Source: Aspergillus flavus (taxonomy: Eukaryota; Ascomycota; Eurotiomycetes; Eurotiales; Aspergillaceae). From it: a stretch of DNA of 64,000 bases. Made by a program: the position numbers and the translations under genes. The notes under the pieces are model-generated. The model worked only from the letters and a program-made list of their open reading frames with translations. It had not been told where the DNA came from and ran no database searches. How positions within the stretch are numbered: the stretch's first letter is position 1; each line of letters begins with the position of its first letter. The stretch lies in assembly GCF_009017415.1 (NCBI RefSeq), contig NC_092406.1, positions 3,782,001-3,846,000 on the forward strand, written 5' to 3'. Of this stretch, positions 1-11,572 are shown piece after piece.

Positions 1-123
1 GATGGAAAACAGGAAATCAAGATTCAAGGAGTCAAACGCAAGCCAGGCGACTTGACCAAAGTCTCCGGAGAGGATTTAACCTATCTGGAACAATGCCAAC
101 GTGGAGCCTGTACTATCATGTAG
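1..123 (+). CDS. C-terminal end of an unidentified protein (partial, CaaX-like end)
   Basis: The frame is open from base 1 to a TAG at 121-123 and encodes 40 residues that are charged and lack membrane character. The last four residues are C-T-I-M, preceded by QCQRGA. This fits a CaaX prenylation box, where Met at the end favours farnesylation, so the protein may be membrane-anchored. I do not recognise the family from this fragment. The 5' part lies outside the window and the exon start is unknown. The sequence after the stop is A/T-rich and looks like a 3' UTR, which supports a genuine gene end. The prenylation reading is inference from four residues only. Confidence 0.5.
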   Translation, partial: DGKQEIKIQGVKRKPGDLTKVSGEDLTYLEQCQRGACTIM

Positions 124-1123
124 GGGGATTGAACTTAGAGTTTACTCAGTTTTGACTGAGGTTGGCGCATTGGGAGTTAAGAATTTTCTTTTTTCATTAT
201 TGATGCGTCGAATCATGGGCATTTTGTTCTTTGATTATATACTTTTCTTTGACATTGTTTTCTCCGATTGAATAAAGGGGAAAAGAATGTCAATGATTTA
301 AACTTTCTTGATGATCAGATAACAAGCGTCAGGGGTAACGACTCGAAGTAGGCTAGAGGCTGAACCAGAATGAGAAATCGATTTAATGAAGCAAACGTGA
401 TGTTGGCCGAATGGAAATTAATCAATTTAATTGTTATGTGATGATTCACTCGTTTTGCGTCTGTGAATCATGTTGACCCGAGTCGACTATAGAAACTGAA
501 GAAGAGAGAGAGTATAAATAGGAAGCGGTGTGGGCGGAACCCCTCCGACAGTCGGTGTGGTGATTGGAGCGGCAGCGCGTGGAAAATTCAGTGAAAGCAT
601 CTGAAAGGGTAAAAGGTGGGCGGGCGTTTGCCTGATTATTCCTACTTTTGGTTCCCTCTTTCCCAATCACAACAACGCCCGCCTCCTGTCTTAGAAAACT
701 ACTACTAGTCTCCCAGCCTTGAAGCTCTTCCTTTGGAGTGGTCTATATTGACCTCCCCAGTGTTGTTAATCCCTCATTTAAGAATCATTTTCCGGGGGCG
801 GGATTCCGAACAGGCAGGAAACACCGAGCCGGACGTGCGCAGTTGCTCTTCTGGACCGTGGTCCGCCCGCTGGAACTATTTGATCACGGGTACTTGTTGA
901 TGATCTGCTGCACCTCGTTCGATCCTGTCAAACAAAACTTAAAAAAGACAGGCTAAAAAGAAAAAGGATAAAAAGAAAAAAGGACCGAAAAAAAGTCAAG
1001 GGCTTGTACAAAGCCTAGATCATGATTTGATTGCTCCAACAACTACTTAGAAGGAATTGAAGCAATCATTACTGGATCACTAAACAAGCCCCCGGTCAAT
1101 TTCAGGGTCGGGACTAGTCGAAA
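124..1123. other. Intergenic region with kapJ/msn5 promoter
   Basis: About 1 kb with no supported gene. The first part is A/T-rich 3' flank of the left-edge gene. Around 955-993 is a purine-rich A/G tract, a common poly-purine promoter element in fungi, and the exportin start follows at 1124. Two small open frames (446-670 minus, 738-956 plus) lack recognisable content. Confidence 0.5.
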
Positions 1124-4100
1124 ATGACTACCGAAGAAGATCTGTCGGAGAGCCGCATCGCAGACATCGTTCGCGCTCTGGAGCTCATCCACAATCCGTC
1201 ATCCACCAATGAGCTCAGAAGGGAGGCGTTGACGTTTGTTGAGTCGCAAAAGGAAAGCAAATCCGCTGCGCGCAACGGCTTTGTGCTGGCATCCCGGGAA
1301 CAAAACGATCCCTTAGTCCGCTATTTTGGTCTGACTCTCTTGGACCATGTCTTGCGGCACACCTCTTTCACGGGTTCCGCGCAAGTGGTCGAGCTGAGGG
1401 AGCTGGTCCTCAAGCTTGCAGAGTCCATCCGACCTGAGGATCCTGCATATCTCCGCAACAAAATCCCGCAACTATGGGCGGAGATCGCGAAAAGGAGCTG
1501 GGGCTTGGACTGGATTGAAATGGATCAGGCGCTTGCCCAATTTTGGGGAGCTAGTCTGGTGCACAAAGAGTTGGTTCTCTCCATTCTAGAAACTCTATCG
1601 GAGGACATCTTCTACCGGGAAGATACCGTTTCCTCGTTGCGAGGAACAGACCTCAACCGAGCTCTGGTTGAGATTTTTACGCCGCTGTCGGTTTTTGAAG
1701 AGGTGTATCCGAAAAGGGATAACCACGTCGCGCTACGGTACGGCTCTGATGGCTGGCTGCCACGAATCTGCGAGTTCCTCCAATATTGTGTTGAGAACCT
1801 GCAAAATTCAAAACAAGCGAAAGATGCAGCGCTCAAAGCACTTGCAGCTCTGAAGTCTGTTCTGTTATGGGCCATTCCTAAGGCCATTATTTCCTCAAAC
1901 TGTGTCCCTGCTATTGCTAGAGCTTTCACATGTTCAGATGAGCAGGTATTATTGGCTGCCGTCGAAGCCTTGCACTCGTTGTATAGCAGATCCAACATGG
2001 ATATGGAGAGTTTCCAACCTCTTGTACATCTGATGTACGAGACCGAGTCTCTAGACATTATGCAGAAATTATACCAATGGTCAATCGTGGGACCTGACGA
2101 CATTGACGATACCCGATACATGATCTCAAAGAAGCTGTCCGAAATGCTGTCGTACATCGCAGGGTTCTTGGAGGAGAAGGGGTTTTCTCTAGAGAGCGCT
2201 CATGGCATGAATTTGCCTTTCTTCTTTCACTTGACAATAAGTGTTATTCAGCATCAGAGTTTGATGGTCTCGATCCCCGTCCTCCACGTGTGGTCCAAAC
2301 TGTTAGCTTCTGAAAGAATAGGAAACACTGATCTGGTTACCGGCTTGATTCCTTCGCTACTAGAGATCTGCACTCAACGGCTGGTCCGTTGGGAGGCCCT
2401 ACCAACGGATTCTGATGATCCCACAGTAGCATTTTTAAATGACGATATCGACACTGTCCCGGAAAGACATGCTTTTGTGGGCAATTACCGCAGATACTGC
2501 TCGTCAATTATCGAAACGATCGTCCAGAAGCGGCCACAGGAAGCCATCCCCCATATCCTGTCAGGCGTTGATACTAATTTGAACAACCTCTACAATGGAG
2601 TTGAGCCTTTCAACGGTGTGTTTGGCTCTGGGAACAGTGAAAATTCCGCGCTAACGTTCAAAACAGCAAAATCTTTCTCAAAGAGCTCAATTCCCCTGAT
2701 GCGCGCCGATACACAGTTTGCCGTCGTAGAAGCAACTCTTAAGGGGTATAACAAATGGGTGTCCGCCCACGGCAAAATGCCCCAGCAAGATGTCAGTACT
2801 ATCAGCTTCACCACATGGCATCCCACTGATAAGCAACAGGAGCAAAAACGCAGTGATCTGGAGGGTATTCTGGAGAAATGGGCTTTCTCATTAATGCAGC
2901 GGAGCTTCGAGGTTTGATTGTGCAACTAATAGGGATGGTCGGACACCACATAGCTAACTGGGGATTCAGGACCCGATTCTCAAGCAGAGAGTCATCAAAC
3001 TTATTGTTGATATCTCATCAAAGGCCCTCGACAAGACCCCTAGCTTTGCGCTTAAAGTCCTCGAATATATTCTCATGACCCGACTTCCTGATCAGCCCGA
3101 GTTTCCTGCCTACTCTGAGGCCGTGAAAGAACTGCATGGCTTATCCAGCCATGAGCTCAGGCGCCTCGCAATGCGCTATTCGGAGTATTTCGCCGTAAGT
3201 TCAGAGCAGATAAGACCTTTATAGAAAACGGAACTAATAAGGTATGGAGACTTTCTACGACGTACTGGAACCGAAAGTCAAGGAGATCAGCCTCGCCAAT
3301 CGGGTAGATGACAAACTCCAAATGGAGCTTACCTCCATTCTTCTCATAATCATGTATTGACCATAACGTTATCTACCGTTCTAAACGTGTCCATACTAAC
3401 CCTGCTAGGCAACGCGCGAATAACGTGGAACCGTTTCTACGCCAGTCCCGCTTGGCATCGTTTATAGAGCCTATAAGGCAGGCTTGGCAAGACGAAGAGT
3501 TCCGGCAGATGAGCTCCTCTTTTGAAGGATTTTGCTCCATGCTTGGACTACAGAGCGTTGGACCGTTCATGCAAGCTCAACAGGCCCAGAAGTTGGAGGA
3601 CTGGGCGTCCGTGCCTCTTGACAGTGAGGGTAAGCGGATCCAGGAAGAGATGACTAGAAAGTTCCAGGTAATTCAAATATGAGCCGTGACAGCCTGAATA
3701 GAATCTAACAAGCATGCTAGCAACTGCCCTTGAGAGGCACGAAGACGATGCTAGCTGTCTCCACGGATAAGCTCAAAAAGAATGAGCCAGCATACGAGCT
3801 GGCGTGCAATGTCTGGCATGAGACTATTCCAATTATATTGCCGACATTGCTAGAGCTTGTCAGGTAAGCTGGCTCAACCACTACATCCTAAACCACATAG
3901 CTAAACTACCGCGCAGCAATGCACATGCCTTTCACAATCCGGCCAACTGGGGCGGTCTGCCTAGTGAAATGCAGACTGTCGTTGAGCGCATCCTAACCGA
4001 CAGATTCTGGCAAGCAGGCATATCTACTGGTAGCCGGGATGAGTTTTACGCTAAAATAACCGCATCACGGGCATCGCTTGAAGGCTTTGCATCCTCAGTC

Positions 4101-5242
4101 AGAGGTAAGATCAGGGCAGTTAGAGAATCCTGCTACTCGATGCTGTATAGCATGAGTAGACTACGAGAGCACTTCTACGGGTTTGCGGAACTTCCAGGGC
4201 CTTTGTCCCAAGCCCTATTCAAGGACTCATCCTGCCTTTCTTCACACCAGTTCTCTGTGCTTCTCAATATTTCGAGATGCTTAATTGACGATTGTCCCGT
4301 TCGCTTCCGTGGTCACTTCTTACCTCCGATGCTGGCAACCTTATTCACCAACATCGATAAGAAGGTTACATCAGAATGGGCTATAATCGAACAACAGAGG
4401 GAAGGTCTTGCTGATGCAGATCTGACTGATGAAATGAAATCCGAAAGTATCCTTCGACAGCTGACATATTCTGCGGTAATCATGGTGGCGAGCCTTCTGG
4501 ACCCACAGAGAGGAGGTAAGTGACCACACCCTTATACCCTGCCTCTTCAGCTAACACTCCAATGATAGACCCTGATGAGGAACCTGCGGACCCAAGCGCA
4601 CCACATCCCCAACCTGCGCTCTCCGACTCCATACGTCATTTCGTCCTCTCCTCCCCGGAGATCTTTGAGCCTTTGATGCTCTTCTGTACCCATGCGCTTC
4701 GTATGCGTGATACCCGATGCTGCAGCATCATTACACGCGTTATCCGGTCCATTCTACAGGACTTCGCCCCTCCCAATAACTCTCCAACAACAGTCCAAAT
4801 CCGTGAATTCATATGCTCGGAGGTTCTTAAAGCATGCATTACGTCCGTTCATGAGCCCTACTTCGTCGACATGCAAAAGGACCTTGCCCAGCTTATCTCC
4901 TCAATTTGGGTTCTCTATGGATCGAGCACGCCCACACCACGCTCTGTGATTCTCAGCCTGCCTGGCATGGATGAGCAGAGGGTAGCAATGACAGAAGCTT
5001 CCCTAGTTAGATCTACCGCTGCGCGCCAACAGCGAGCTCTCATTCTAGATCTTTTAGAAGGTCTGAGAGGCGTCAGCATCGCCGAGCAAGGAAAGATTCT
5101 GGGCTCGCGAGAGGAACGCCGCAAGGCCCGCAGCGCTCTACAGGAGAGATACATGACCGCCGAGATGGAAGGCCAGCAAAACAACAAGGTTGATATTAAT
5201 GACGGACCGGACCTGACCGGTGTGGCGGATATGTTTGGTTAG
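1124..5242 (+). CDS. msn5: Karyopherin exportin, Msn5/exportin-5 family
   Basis: Seven exons: 1124-2911, 2970-3194, 3250-3353, 3409-3667, 3721-3863, 3917-4515 and 4569-5242, giving about 1263 residues, the usual size for Msn5/exportin-5. Known role: a RanGTP-dependent beta-karyopherin that carries phosphoproteins, and in some lineages structured RNA, out of the nucleus; the A. nidulans counterpart is called KapJ. The N-terminus has the importin/exportin HEAT start (residues about 15-110, with ...LVRYFGLTLLDHVLRH), followed by the exportin stretch LRNKIPQLWAEIAKRSWGLDW. The rest is helical HEAT-like sequence. Introns are 52-58 nt with canonical donors and CTAAC/CTAAT branch sites. The second intron needs a GAG acceptor (ending 3249) to keep frame and give YFATFYDVLEPK; the nearer AAG acceptor at 3238-3240 would hit a stop. 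The family call is firm; small exon-edge errors are possible. Confidence 0.9.
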
Positions 5243-5736
5243 AAGGGCTCCTGCGTATATACTAGATAATGACTGCCTCTTTCACACGCTTCTGTATAGT
5301 ACGACGGTTCGCGCCACCCCTTCCGTTGACAACCCAATTTCCTTGATACTGGCTTTCTGGCTTTTCTGGACACAAAGATAGAGAGCACCATTAAAAATAT
5401 TCATAGAAAGTACAATCTACTTATCAAAATATATTCAATACCGGTGGCCCCTGCTCATTCTGAACAGCCCTTACTTTCTGTGTCGAATAGATCTTGGAAT
5501 TCTTTTTTAAACCAGTAAAAAAACACATATTGCAAACTAACCACTCTCCTTCAGACGGTATATCTACATCATACAGTGCGCCCTCCAGCTTTCCTATCGT
5601 CTTATTGATCTAACAGGCCCCGCACAGAGACTCCGAATTGTGTTGTAACCATAAATCAGGACCCGTCCACCGAAGTGCTCAATCAAGCATGCAAGTTTAA
5701 CATAAACGAATCCAAACACATGACAATTGCAATCGC
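5243..5736. other. Convergent 3' flank between exportin and complex I genes
   Basis: About 490 nt between two stop codons facing each other. It is A/T-rich with TATAT and AATATATTCA tracts, consistent with polyadenylation signals of both genes. No coding content is seen. Confidence 0.5.
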
Positions 5737-6376
5737 TTATTGAGTGACTTTAGTGGGTGTGTATACGAAGGTAGGGCGGACGAAGCTGCAGAAGTCAGGA
5801 ATCAGTACTTGCACCGACAAGTGAAAGGAAAGAGAGAATCGTACCGCTCAGTGTTGTAGACCTTGGACTCAGAGCCCAAGAGCTCCTTCTCGCGGGCCTT
5901 GTCGGCGAAGTGACGACGGACCTGGTCACGGTCCTCTTCGGCCTGGAGGAGAGGGAGGATGTGGAGACGGCCCCAGACCTTTTCGCGGGCAAGTTCACTA
6001 TTCAAGTCAATTGTAATCAGCCACTGTGCATCTTTTTGTGTCCGATCCGGGGGAAAGCGGTGGGTTACGTACTTTTGTTCGCGGATACCGTGGAATAGCT
6101 TGTAGTAGCCGTAGCCCATTAAAAGGTGCATACCGACGAGGTAGGTGATAGGGCGGAAACCACGGGCGGGGATGTTACGCTATCGAGCATGTTAGTCATG
6201 GGCATCATTGAGGCAGGTCCACGGCGGCAATGGAGCGTGATAGGTGAGGCGATTCAAGTAGACACTGCCCATGATTCCAGGGCAATTGAACACCCACGCT
6301 GGGAAACGGATAATTGCGCGCATACCTTGTACTGCACTGGCCCGTAGCCCCCAACGGGGGGCATATCCTGAGGCAT
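5737..6376 (-). CDS. NADH:ubiquinone oxidoreductase B16.6/GRIM-19 subunit (NDUFA13)
   Basis: Four exons on the minus strand: 6376-6326, 6179-6073, 5997-5845 and 5785-5737, giving 119 residues. The start MPQDMPPVGGYGPVQYK is the hallmark of the GRIM-19/NDUFA13 accessory subunit of mitochondrial complex I. It is followed by a single hydrophobic segment (about residues 30-50, ITYLVGMHLLMGYGYYKLF) and a charged coiled tail rich in E/K/R (residues about 57-105). Family role: a supernumerary subunit of the complex I membrane arm, facing the intermembrane space and needed for assembly. All three introns have consensus donors, and CTAAC is present in intron 1. The joins keep frame and give RFVRPTFVYTPTKVTQ at the end. 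The gene is divergent from trm10 with 266 bp between starts, so the promoter is probably shared. Confidence 0.92.
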
Positions 6377-6642
6377 TTTGACGACTGACGGACACAGCAG
6401 CCTTCAATGTAGTCTTGGGATATCCGTAGGGAAGATCCGCCGATGATGCTCGACGAAGTTGGAGTGGTAGTCACGTGCAGAGGCTTTGGTTTGGTAATGC
6501 GGGCTGCGATGCCGCTCATTGGTTGCTGGGGATTTTTTGGTGCTTGCTCCCGGAGCGTCGGAGCTTGGCTTTCTCTCTAATTTTGAGAAATTACGACACT
6601 GTCACGGAGGATATTTATTCGGATAGTTGCTAATATAGCACA
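6377..6642. promoter_or_regulatory. Divergent promoter between GRIM-19 subunit and trm10
   Basis: 266 bp separate the two start codons, so both genes must be driven from here. The region holds a CACGTG E-box at 6472-6477. That hexamer is common by chance, so a specific regulator is not claimed. Confidence 0.5.
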
Positions 6643-7836
6643 ATGGAGGACGAGGAAAGGCCCAGGAAATACCCAAAATTGAGCAATGACGAGGGGCAGG
6701 AGGGCTCGGAACCTACAATGACTGGAGCTGTGGGATCTGTTCCCCACGAGGACGCCGCGCAGCCCACTACGCAGAACGATGTCGCAACAGTAGCGAATGG
6801 TACCGATGATAAGCCAAAGGATGGACAGCAAGCCGTGGATGAAAGCAAAGATGATGCGCCCAAAGTATCGAAGAGACAATTGAAGAAACTCCGTCGCAGA
6901 GAACAGTGGGATGCGCAGAAGGAACAGCGCAAGACTATCCGAAAAGAAAAAACGGCCGCAAAGAAACAACGAAAACGCGAGGCATTGAACCAGGCAAGGC
7001 AGGAAGGTGGTCAAGAAGCCGTAGACCAGCTTCTCCAGACGTGGCAGTCGAGCCGGCAGAAGTTCAAGCAATCGACTTTGCTACCGATCACCCTCGTCAT
7101 GGACTGTGGCTACGATGACTTGATGCTAGAAAAGGAACGGATTTCCCTCTCATCACAGCTTACAAGGTCTTACTCCGATAATAGGGGAGCGCCCTTCCGT
7201 GCTCATATGGTGGTCTCCTCTTTCAATAAATTGCTCAAGGAGCGTTTCGATACAACGCTAGCAAAGTCATATAATAATTGGCAAGGAATCCGTTTCATGG
7301 AAGAGGATTTCGCGCATGCTGCAGAACAGGCTAAGGAATGGATGAAGGAGCCTAAGGGAGGTCAGCTGGCAGGCATGTTTGCTAACAAGACGGACGCAAC
7401 GCCTGAAGACGGAGAGATTGTGTACCTCAGCAGCGACAGCCCAAACACACTGACGGAATTAAAGCCATACAGTACATACATTATCGGAGGGCTGGTGGAC
7501 AAAAACCGTCATAAAGCGATTTGCTACAAAACGGCAGTGGAAAAGGGAATCAAGACCGCTAAATTACCCATTGGGGATTACATTCAAATGGCCTCGCGCC
7601 AAGTATTGGCGACTAACCACGTTGTGGAGATTATGATCCGATGGCTGGAACTCGGAGATTGGGGCGAAGCCTTCATGAAAGTCATTCCTCGGAGAAAGGG
7701 TGGTACATTGAAGGACTCTGAGCGAGGCTCGGAAGATCCATCACAGGAAGGCGATGTTGTCGACGCTGATTCGGATGAAGAACCGGGACCTGGTGAAAGA
7801 GAAGATGAAGCTGCTGCTCCTCGCACCGACCCTTGA
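6643..7836 (+). CDS. trm10: tRNA (guanine(9)-N1)-methyltransferase Trm10
   Basis: Single exon, 397 residues. Family role: Trm10 methylates N1 of guanosine 9 in cytoplasmic tRNAs using S-adenosylmethionine. It is a SPOUT-fold enzyme that acts as a monomer. Seen here: an acidic, low-complexity N-terminus (1-65); a strongly basic helical stretch (about 70-135, KRQLKKLRRREQW and following) typical of tRNA binding; then the SPOUT core from LPITLVMDCGYDDLM. The core carries YIIGGLVDKNRHK (about 279-291), the SAM-site loop, and KTAKLPIGDYIQM with VLATNHVVEIMIRWLE near the end. The tail after PRRKGG is acidic and disordered. The length fits fungal Trm10. The start is the first ATG and sits in a promoter shared with the GRIM-19 gene. 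No intron is needed. Confidence 0.95.
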   Translation: MEDEERPRKYPKLSNDEGQEGSEPTMTGAVGSVPHEDAAQPTTQNDVATVANGTDDKPKDGQQAVDESKDDAPKVSKRQLKKLRRREQWDAQKEQRKTIRKEKTAAKKQRKREALNQARQEGGQEAVDQLLQTWQSSRQKFKQSTLLPITLVMDCGYDDLMLEKERISLSSQLTRSYSDNRGAPFRAHMVVSSFNKLLKERFDTTLAKSYNNWQGIRFMEEDFAHAAEQAKEWMKEPKGGQLAGMFANKTDATPEDGEIVYLSSDSPNTLTELKPYSTYIIGGLVDKNRHKAICYKTAVEKGIKTAKLPIGDYIQMASRQVLATNHVVEIMIRWLELGDWGEAFMKVIPRRKGGTLKDSERGSEDPSQEGDVVDADSDEEPGPGEREDEAAAPRTDP

Positions 7837-8296
7837 TACTATATGGAAGAAAAAAACTCTAATGAATGTAAATATTAAAATGTCGATGTTCTGCTCATGC
7901 AAAGCACTATACTGTACATATAAGCACGTGACTGAATGGCACGTTTCAGCCACATGGCTAGAACGCCACAGCGCCACAGTGGTTGCCACTGACGATCGAT
8001 GACGGAAGATCAACACAAACAACTTTTCCTCACTTTTTACCAAACAAGACAAGGAGTTCTTGAGATCGGAGAGTCCAGTCTCCCTTGCTTCAGTGAATAT
8101 CACTTGTGCCATCGTTTGTACCGTCATCATCTTGGTGATGGTCCTCTTCTTTTGATATTATCTCCTTTTTCTTTGTCTTCTTTTCCCTTCGTAGTCGTCC
8201 TCCTCCACCTCCCATCTTACTTTCCTCCCGAACCCTGTTCTTTTCCACCCCTGGAGTAAACAGCCGCTGTTGCTCAGACAGCCAGAAATCGCAGTC
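7837..8296. other. Intergenic region and VID27 5' leader
   Basis: About 460 nt. The first part is trm10 3' flank. A CACGTGA element lies at 7925-7931. From about 8140 to 8290 the plus strand is strongly C/T-rich, the pyrimidine tract that commonly precedes transcription starts of well-expressed fungal genes, here leading into the VID27 start at 8297. Confidence 0.45.
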
Positions 8297-10920
8297 ATGT
8301 TTATGATCCGCAACGGTAAGAGCCTACTTCTCCTTCCTCCACTTTTCCCTTTATCAGCCCCTCTTTTCATCTCCAATCTCTATTACCCCGCCATCCACCC
8401 CTCCTTCACTGTACAACCTCCCTCTGGTTTTACTTCCCCTTAACCTCGCTATCTGAAACTAACACATTATCTCTTGGCTTCTAGTGAGCAAGTTTCTCTT
8501 CGGCGATACTTCCAAAGAGTCTATCATCGAGATCCCTCAGGGCGAGCTTTATCTAGTCCGGCCTCTGTCACCCAAGGGGTACTCGGAACTTATCTTCAAG
8601 GACGCGGCTGCGTCGATCCGGCGTACCGGACAGGAGTACCAATATCAACTTGTTATCCAGAGAGCCTACGAGGAGGGTGAGGAAGAGCTAAGCGCCGACG
8701 AAGACGAGCAAGGTGGTGCCGATAACCTCGACAAGGACGAGAAGATCTTCCTTCTTGACGAAGCTTTGCACTTCCGCACTGAAGTCCGCGAAGGGGGCGC
8801 TAAGGTTCTGGCCTGGAGAGACCTGAGCGGTGATATCGGCGACCTATACGAATTTGTTTGTGACCCATCTGTGCCGTCGGATAAGATCCCTACTTTTGAG
8901 TTGGCTGCCTTCCAGTGCCAGTACGAGCGGAAATACCGACAAAGCGCTCAAAAGGCAACCGAGCAAGATCTTCAACAGTTCTCGTACCAAGAGGAGAAGC
9001 CCATCCCCTCCGCGAGCCCTATTGCATCACCAACCAAATCTCGCGCTCACTCGCTTACTTCTGGAGATTCGGCCGCTGCGATGGCTAAGGATGTTGAGTA
9101 TCAGAAGTCCAAGGGACACATCAAGCCAGCTGATAACGGAGAGGAGTCTACTGTGGCACCGCCATCGGTAGAGCAGCCTGAAGCCAAGGAAATTCTTGCG
9201 AAGGAGAAGGCTGAACTGCATATGTTTGACTTCCCAAGTGGAACTTTCGTTATTCAAGATGCCGATGTAACTGCCACTGTGTCTGAGATCGGCAACTGGC
9301 AGTATTGGCTTCAAATCAGTGGTAATGAGAAAGAATGGCTAGGACAGGCTGTTGTCGCAGATATCAACCCTGTCTTTAACTTTGAATATCTTTCCTTTAT
9401 CTTTAATCACTACACTGAGGATGGCTCCGCATACTCTTGGCTCCTACGATTCAAAGACCAAGAAACCGAGGAACGCTTCCAGGAGGGTCTGATGCAGGCG
9501 CTTTGGGAACAGCTGAACGAGATGAAATGGGTCAAGGTAAAGGAGGACGACCGGGAGTATGTTCTGGATGCGTTCCAGGACCTTACCATGGAGGACGCAG
9601 CCGACAACCGGGAAGAAGAAGAGGAGGAGGAAGAGGAGGAAGAAGATGAAGACCAGCATGACGGTCAACGCAGTGAACACTATGACAGTGATGAAGAGGA
9701 GGATGATGTGGTTACACGCGACGATGACGGCAATGTCAACTCACAACTTGCAGTCGGTTACAAGCACGATAGGTCGTTTGTTGTCCGTGGTTCCAAGATC
9801 GGTGTCTTCAAACACACGGCAGACAACAACCTTGAGTTCTCTACCACTATCTCGAAGGTGGAGACACCAAACGGCAAGCTGTTCAGCCCCAAGAAGGTTA
9901 TGTTGCATGCCGAGGATTCCAACATGATTCTTCAGAACAGTGAAAACCCTAACTCTCTCTATCGCATGGACCTGGAGTATGGTAAGATTGTCGACGAGTG
10001 GAACGTTCACGACGATATTCCTGTCAACACATTTGCACCAGAAACCGTAAGTCTTTAACACCAAACATTTATATCTGAATCTCTTCTGACTGTCCTAGAA
10101 ATTTTCCCAAATGACCAATGCTCAAACCTTCGTCGGAGCGTCTCACAATGCGCTGTACCGGATTGATCCCCGTCTGGCAGGCAGCAAACTTGTCGATGCG
10201 GATTTGAAGCAGTATGCCAGCAAGAACGACTTCTCGTCCGTTGCCACGACTGAGAAAGGATACATCGCAGTCGCTTCGAACAAGGGAGATATTCGCATGT
10301 TCGACCGCCTAGGAATCAATGCCAAGACTCATATTCCTGCACTGGGCGAACCTATCATTGGTCTAGATGTGTCCGCCGATGGCCGCTGGGTTCTGGCTAC
10401 ATGTCGTACCTACCTTCTTCTCATTGACTCGCTGCAGAAAGAAGGCAAGAACGAAGGCAAGCTTGGTTTCGAGCGTTCGTTCGGCAAAGACTCCAAGCCC
10501 CAACCTCGTCGTCTTGGTCTTCAGCCAGCACATGTTGCACAGTTCCAGCATGAAACCAAGAAGCCTCTCGCTTTCACCCCAGCTCGCTTTAATACCGGGG
10601 TTGATTCACAAGAGACGTCGATCATCACGGCAACGGGTCCGTTCATCGTCACATGGAGCATGAAGAAGGTGCTTGCTGGACGCAAGGATCCCTACACGAT
10701 CAAGCGGTACTCTGAAGAGGTCATGGCAGACAACTTCCGATTTGGTTCTGACAAGAACGTCATTGTCGCTTTGCCGAACGAGGTCAACATGGTCGCAAAG
10801 AGAGCTCTCCAGAAGCCCACTCGCGAAAGTATTGCAGGGCCCCCCGTCACCCCAAGCCGTCGGAGCACGCGGTGGGGCAGCCGTTTGGGACGAGATGATA
10901 TTGTCAACTCGCCATACTAA
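8297..10920 (+). CDS. vid27: Vacuolar import and degradation protein 27 (VID27)
   Basis: Three exons: 8297-8315 (only 19 nt), 8485-10046 and 10099-10920, giving 800 residues, close to yeast Vid27 (about 780). The tiny first exon encodes MFMIRN and is joined by a 169-nt intron to VSKFLFGDTSKESIIEIPQGELYLVRP, the conserved VID27 N-terminus. Next come a PH-like region (about 250-350), an acidic run of about a dozen glutamates (residues about 380-395) and a C-terminal WD40-like VID27 domain (about 420-775). That domain includes SFVVRGSKIGVFK, LYRMDLEYGKIVDEW and TATGPFIVTWSMKKV. Family role: a cytoplasmic protein linked in yeast to the vacuole import-and-degradation pathway; its biochemical function is not settled. 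A plain start inside exon 2 would lose the conserved first residues. Confidence 0.93.
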
Positions 10921-11572
10921 ACGTCCTGACCCGTTCTCTAGTCAAGTGACTTTGACTTATTTCATTGCCTCGGTTTTTCCTTTTCTTGTACACTGCATAC
11001 CCCTTTTGTCTTCCTTTTGCTTTTCTTTTTCTCTTTACAGCTTTTTTTCTTTTAATAATTTCTAGACCCTTGTGTTCTCGCACCGCTTCTATGATATACT
11101 CGTGCAATTTCCGGTACGATATGCTATGGATGATCTTCCTCCTAGCGGCGATATGGCAGCTTACGAATGAGATGGAAATGGTGGAGCTGAATCATGGTGT
11201 TGCATTTTCGAGATAAATCTCCAGTAATACTTGAGTACGAATTATGAATTTCAGGTGAAGTAATGAGTGCTATATCTATTACCAGAGAGACAACCACTCT
11301 CGCTGTATAAAGTATGTATCGGTCGTAGAGCAGGAGAAACTTTTCTCTTTGCTATCATTTTGGAAACTATGTAAGATTCAACAGCGGTGCATAACACGAT
11401 GAGACCAGCCACACCGTGCACGGGTATTATAAGTAGATAGACATGTCCAAACGGCTCGACAAAGACCGGCTAACTGACGTACTAAACAATGCACCAAAAG
11501 TCACAACACACACCACAATCTACCAAGATGCTCCACCTGCATTACATGCAAGGATACTCAACTAATAAACTA
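10921..11572. other. Convergent 3' flank between vid27 and the TLDc gene
   Basis: About 650 nt between two facing stop codons. The vid27 side is very T-rich (10975-11060), as expected for a fungal 3' UTR. No open frame with coding character is seen. Confidence 0.45.

Noticed and set aside
738..956. 72-codon frame upstream of the exportin gene
   Set aside because: No family content, and it ends in the purine tract of the promoter.
6472..6477. CACGTG elements at 6472, 7925, 53004 and elsewhere as a shared regulon
   Set aside because: A 6-bp palindrome is expected about 15 times in 64 kb; the count is not above chance.
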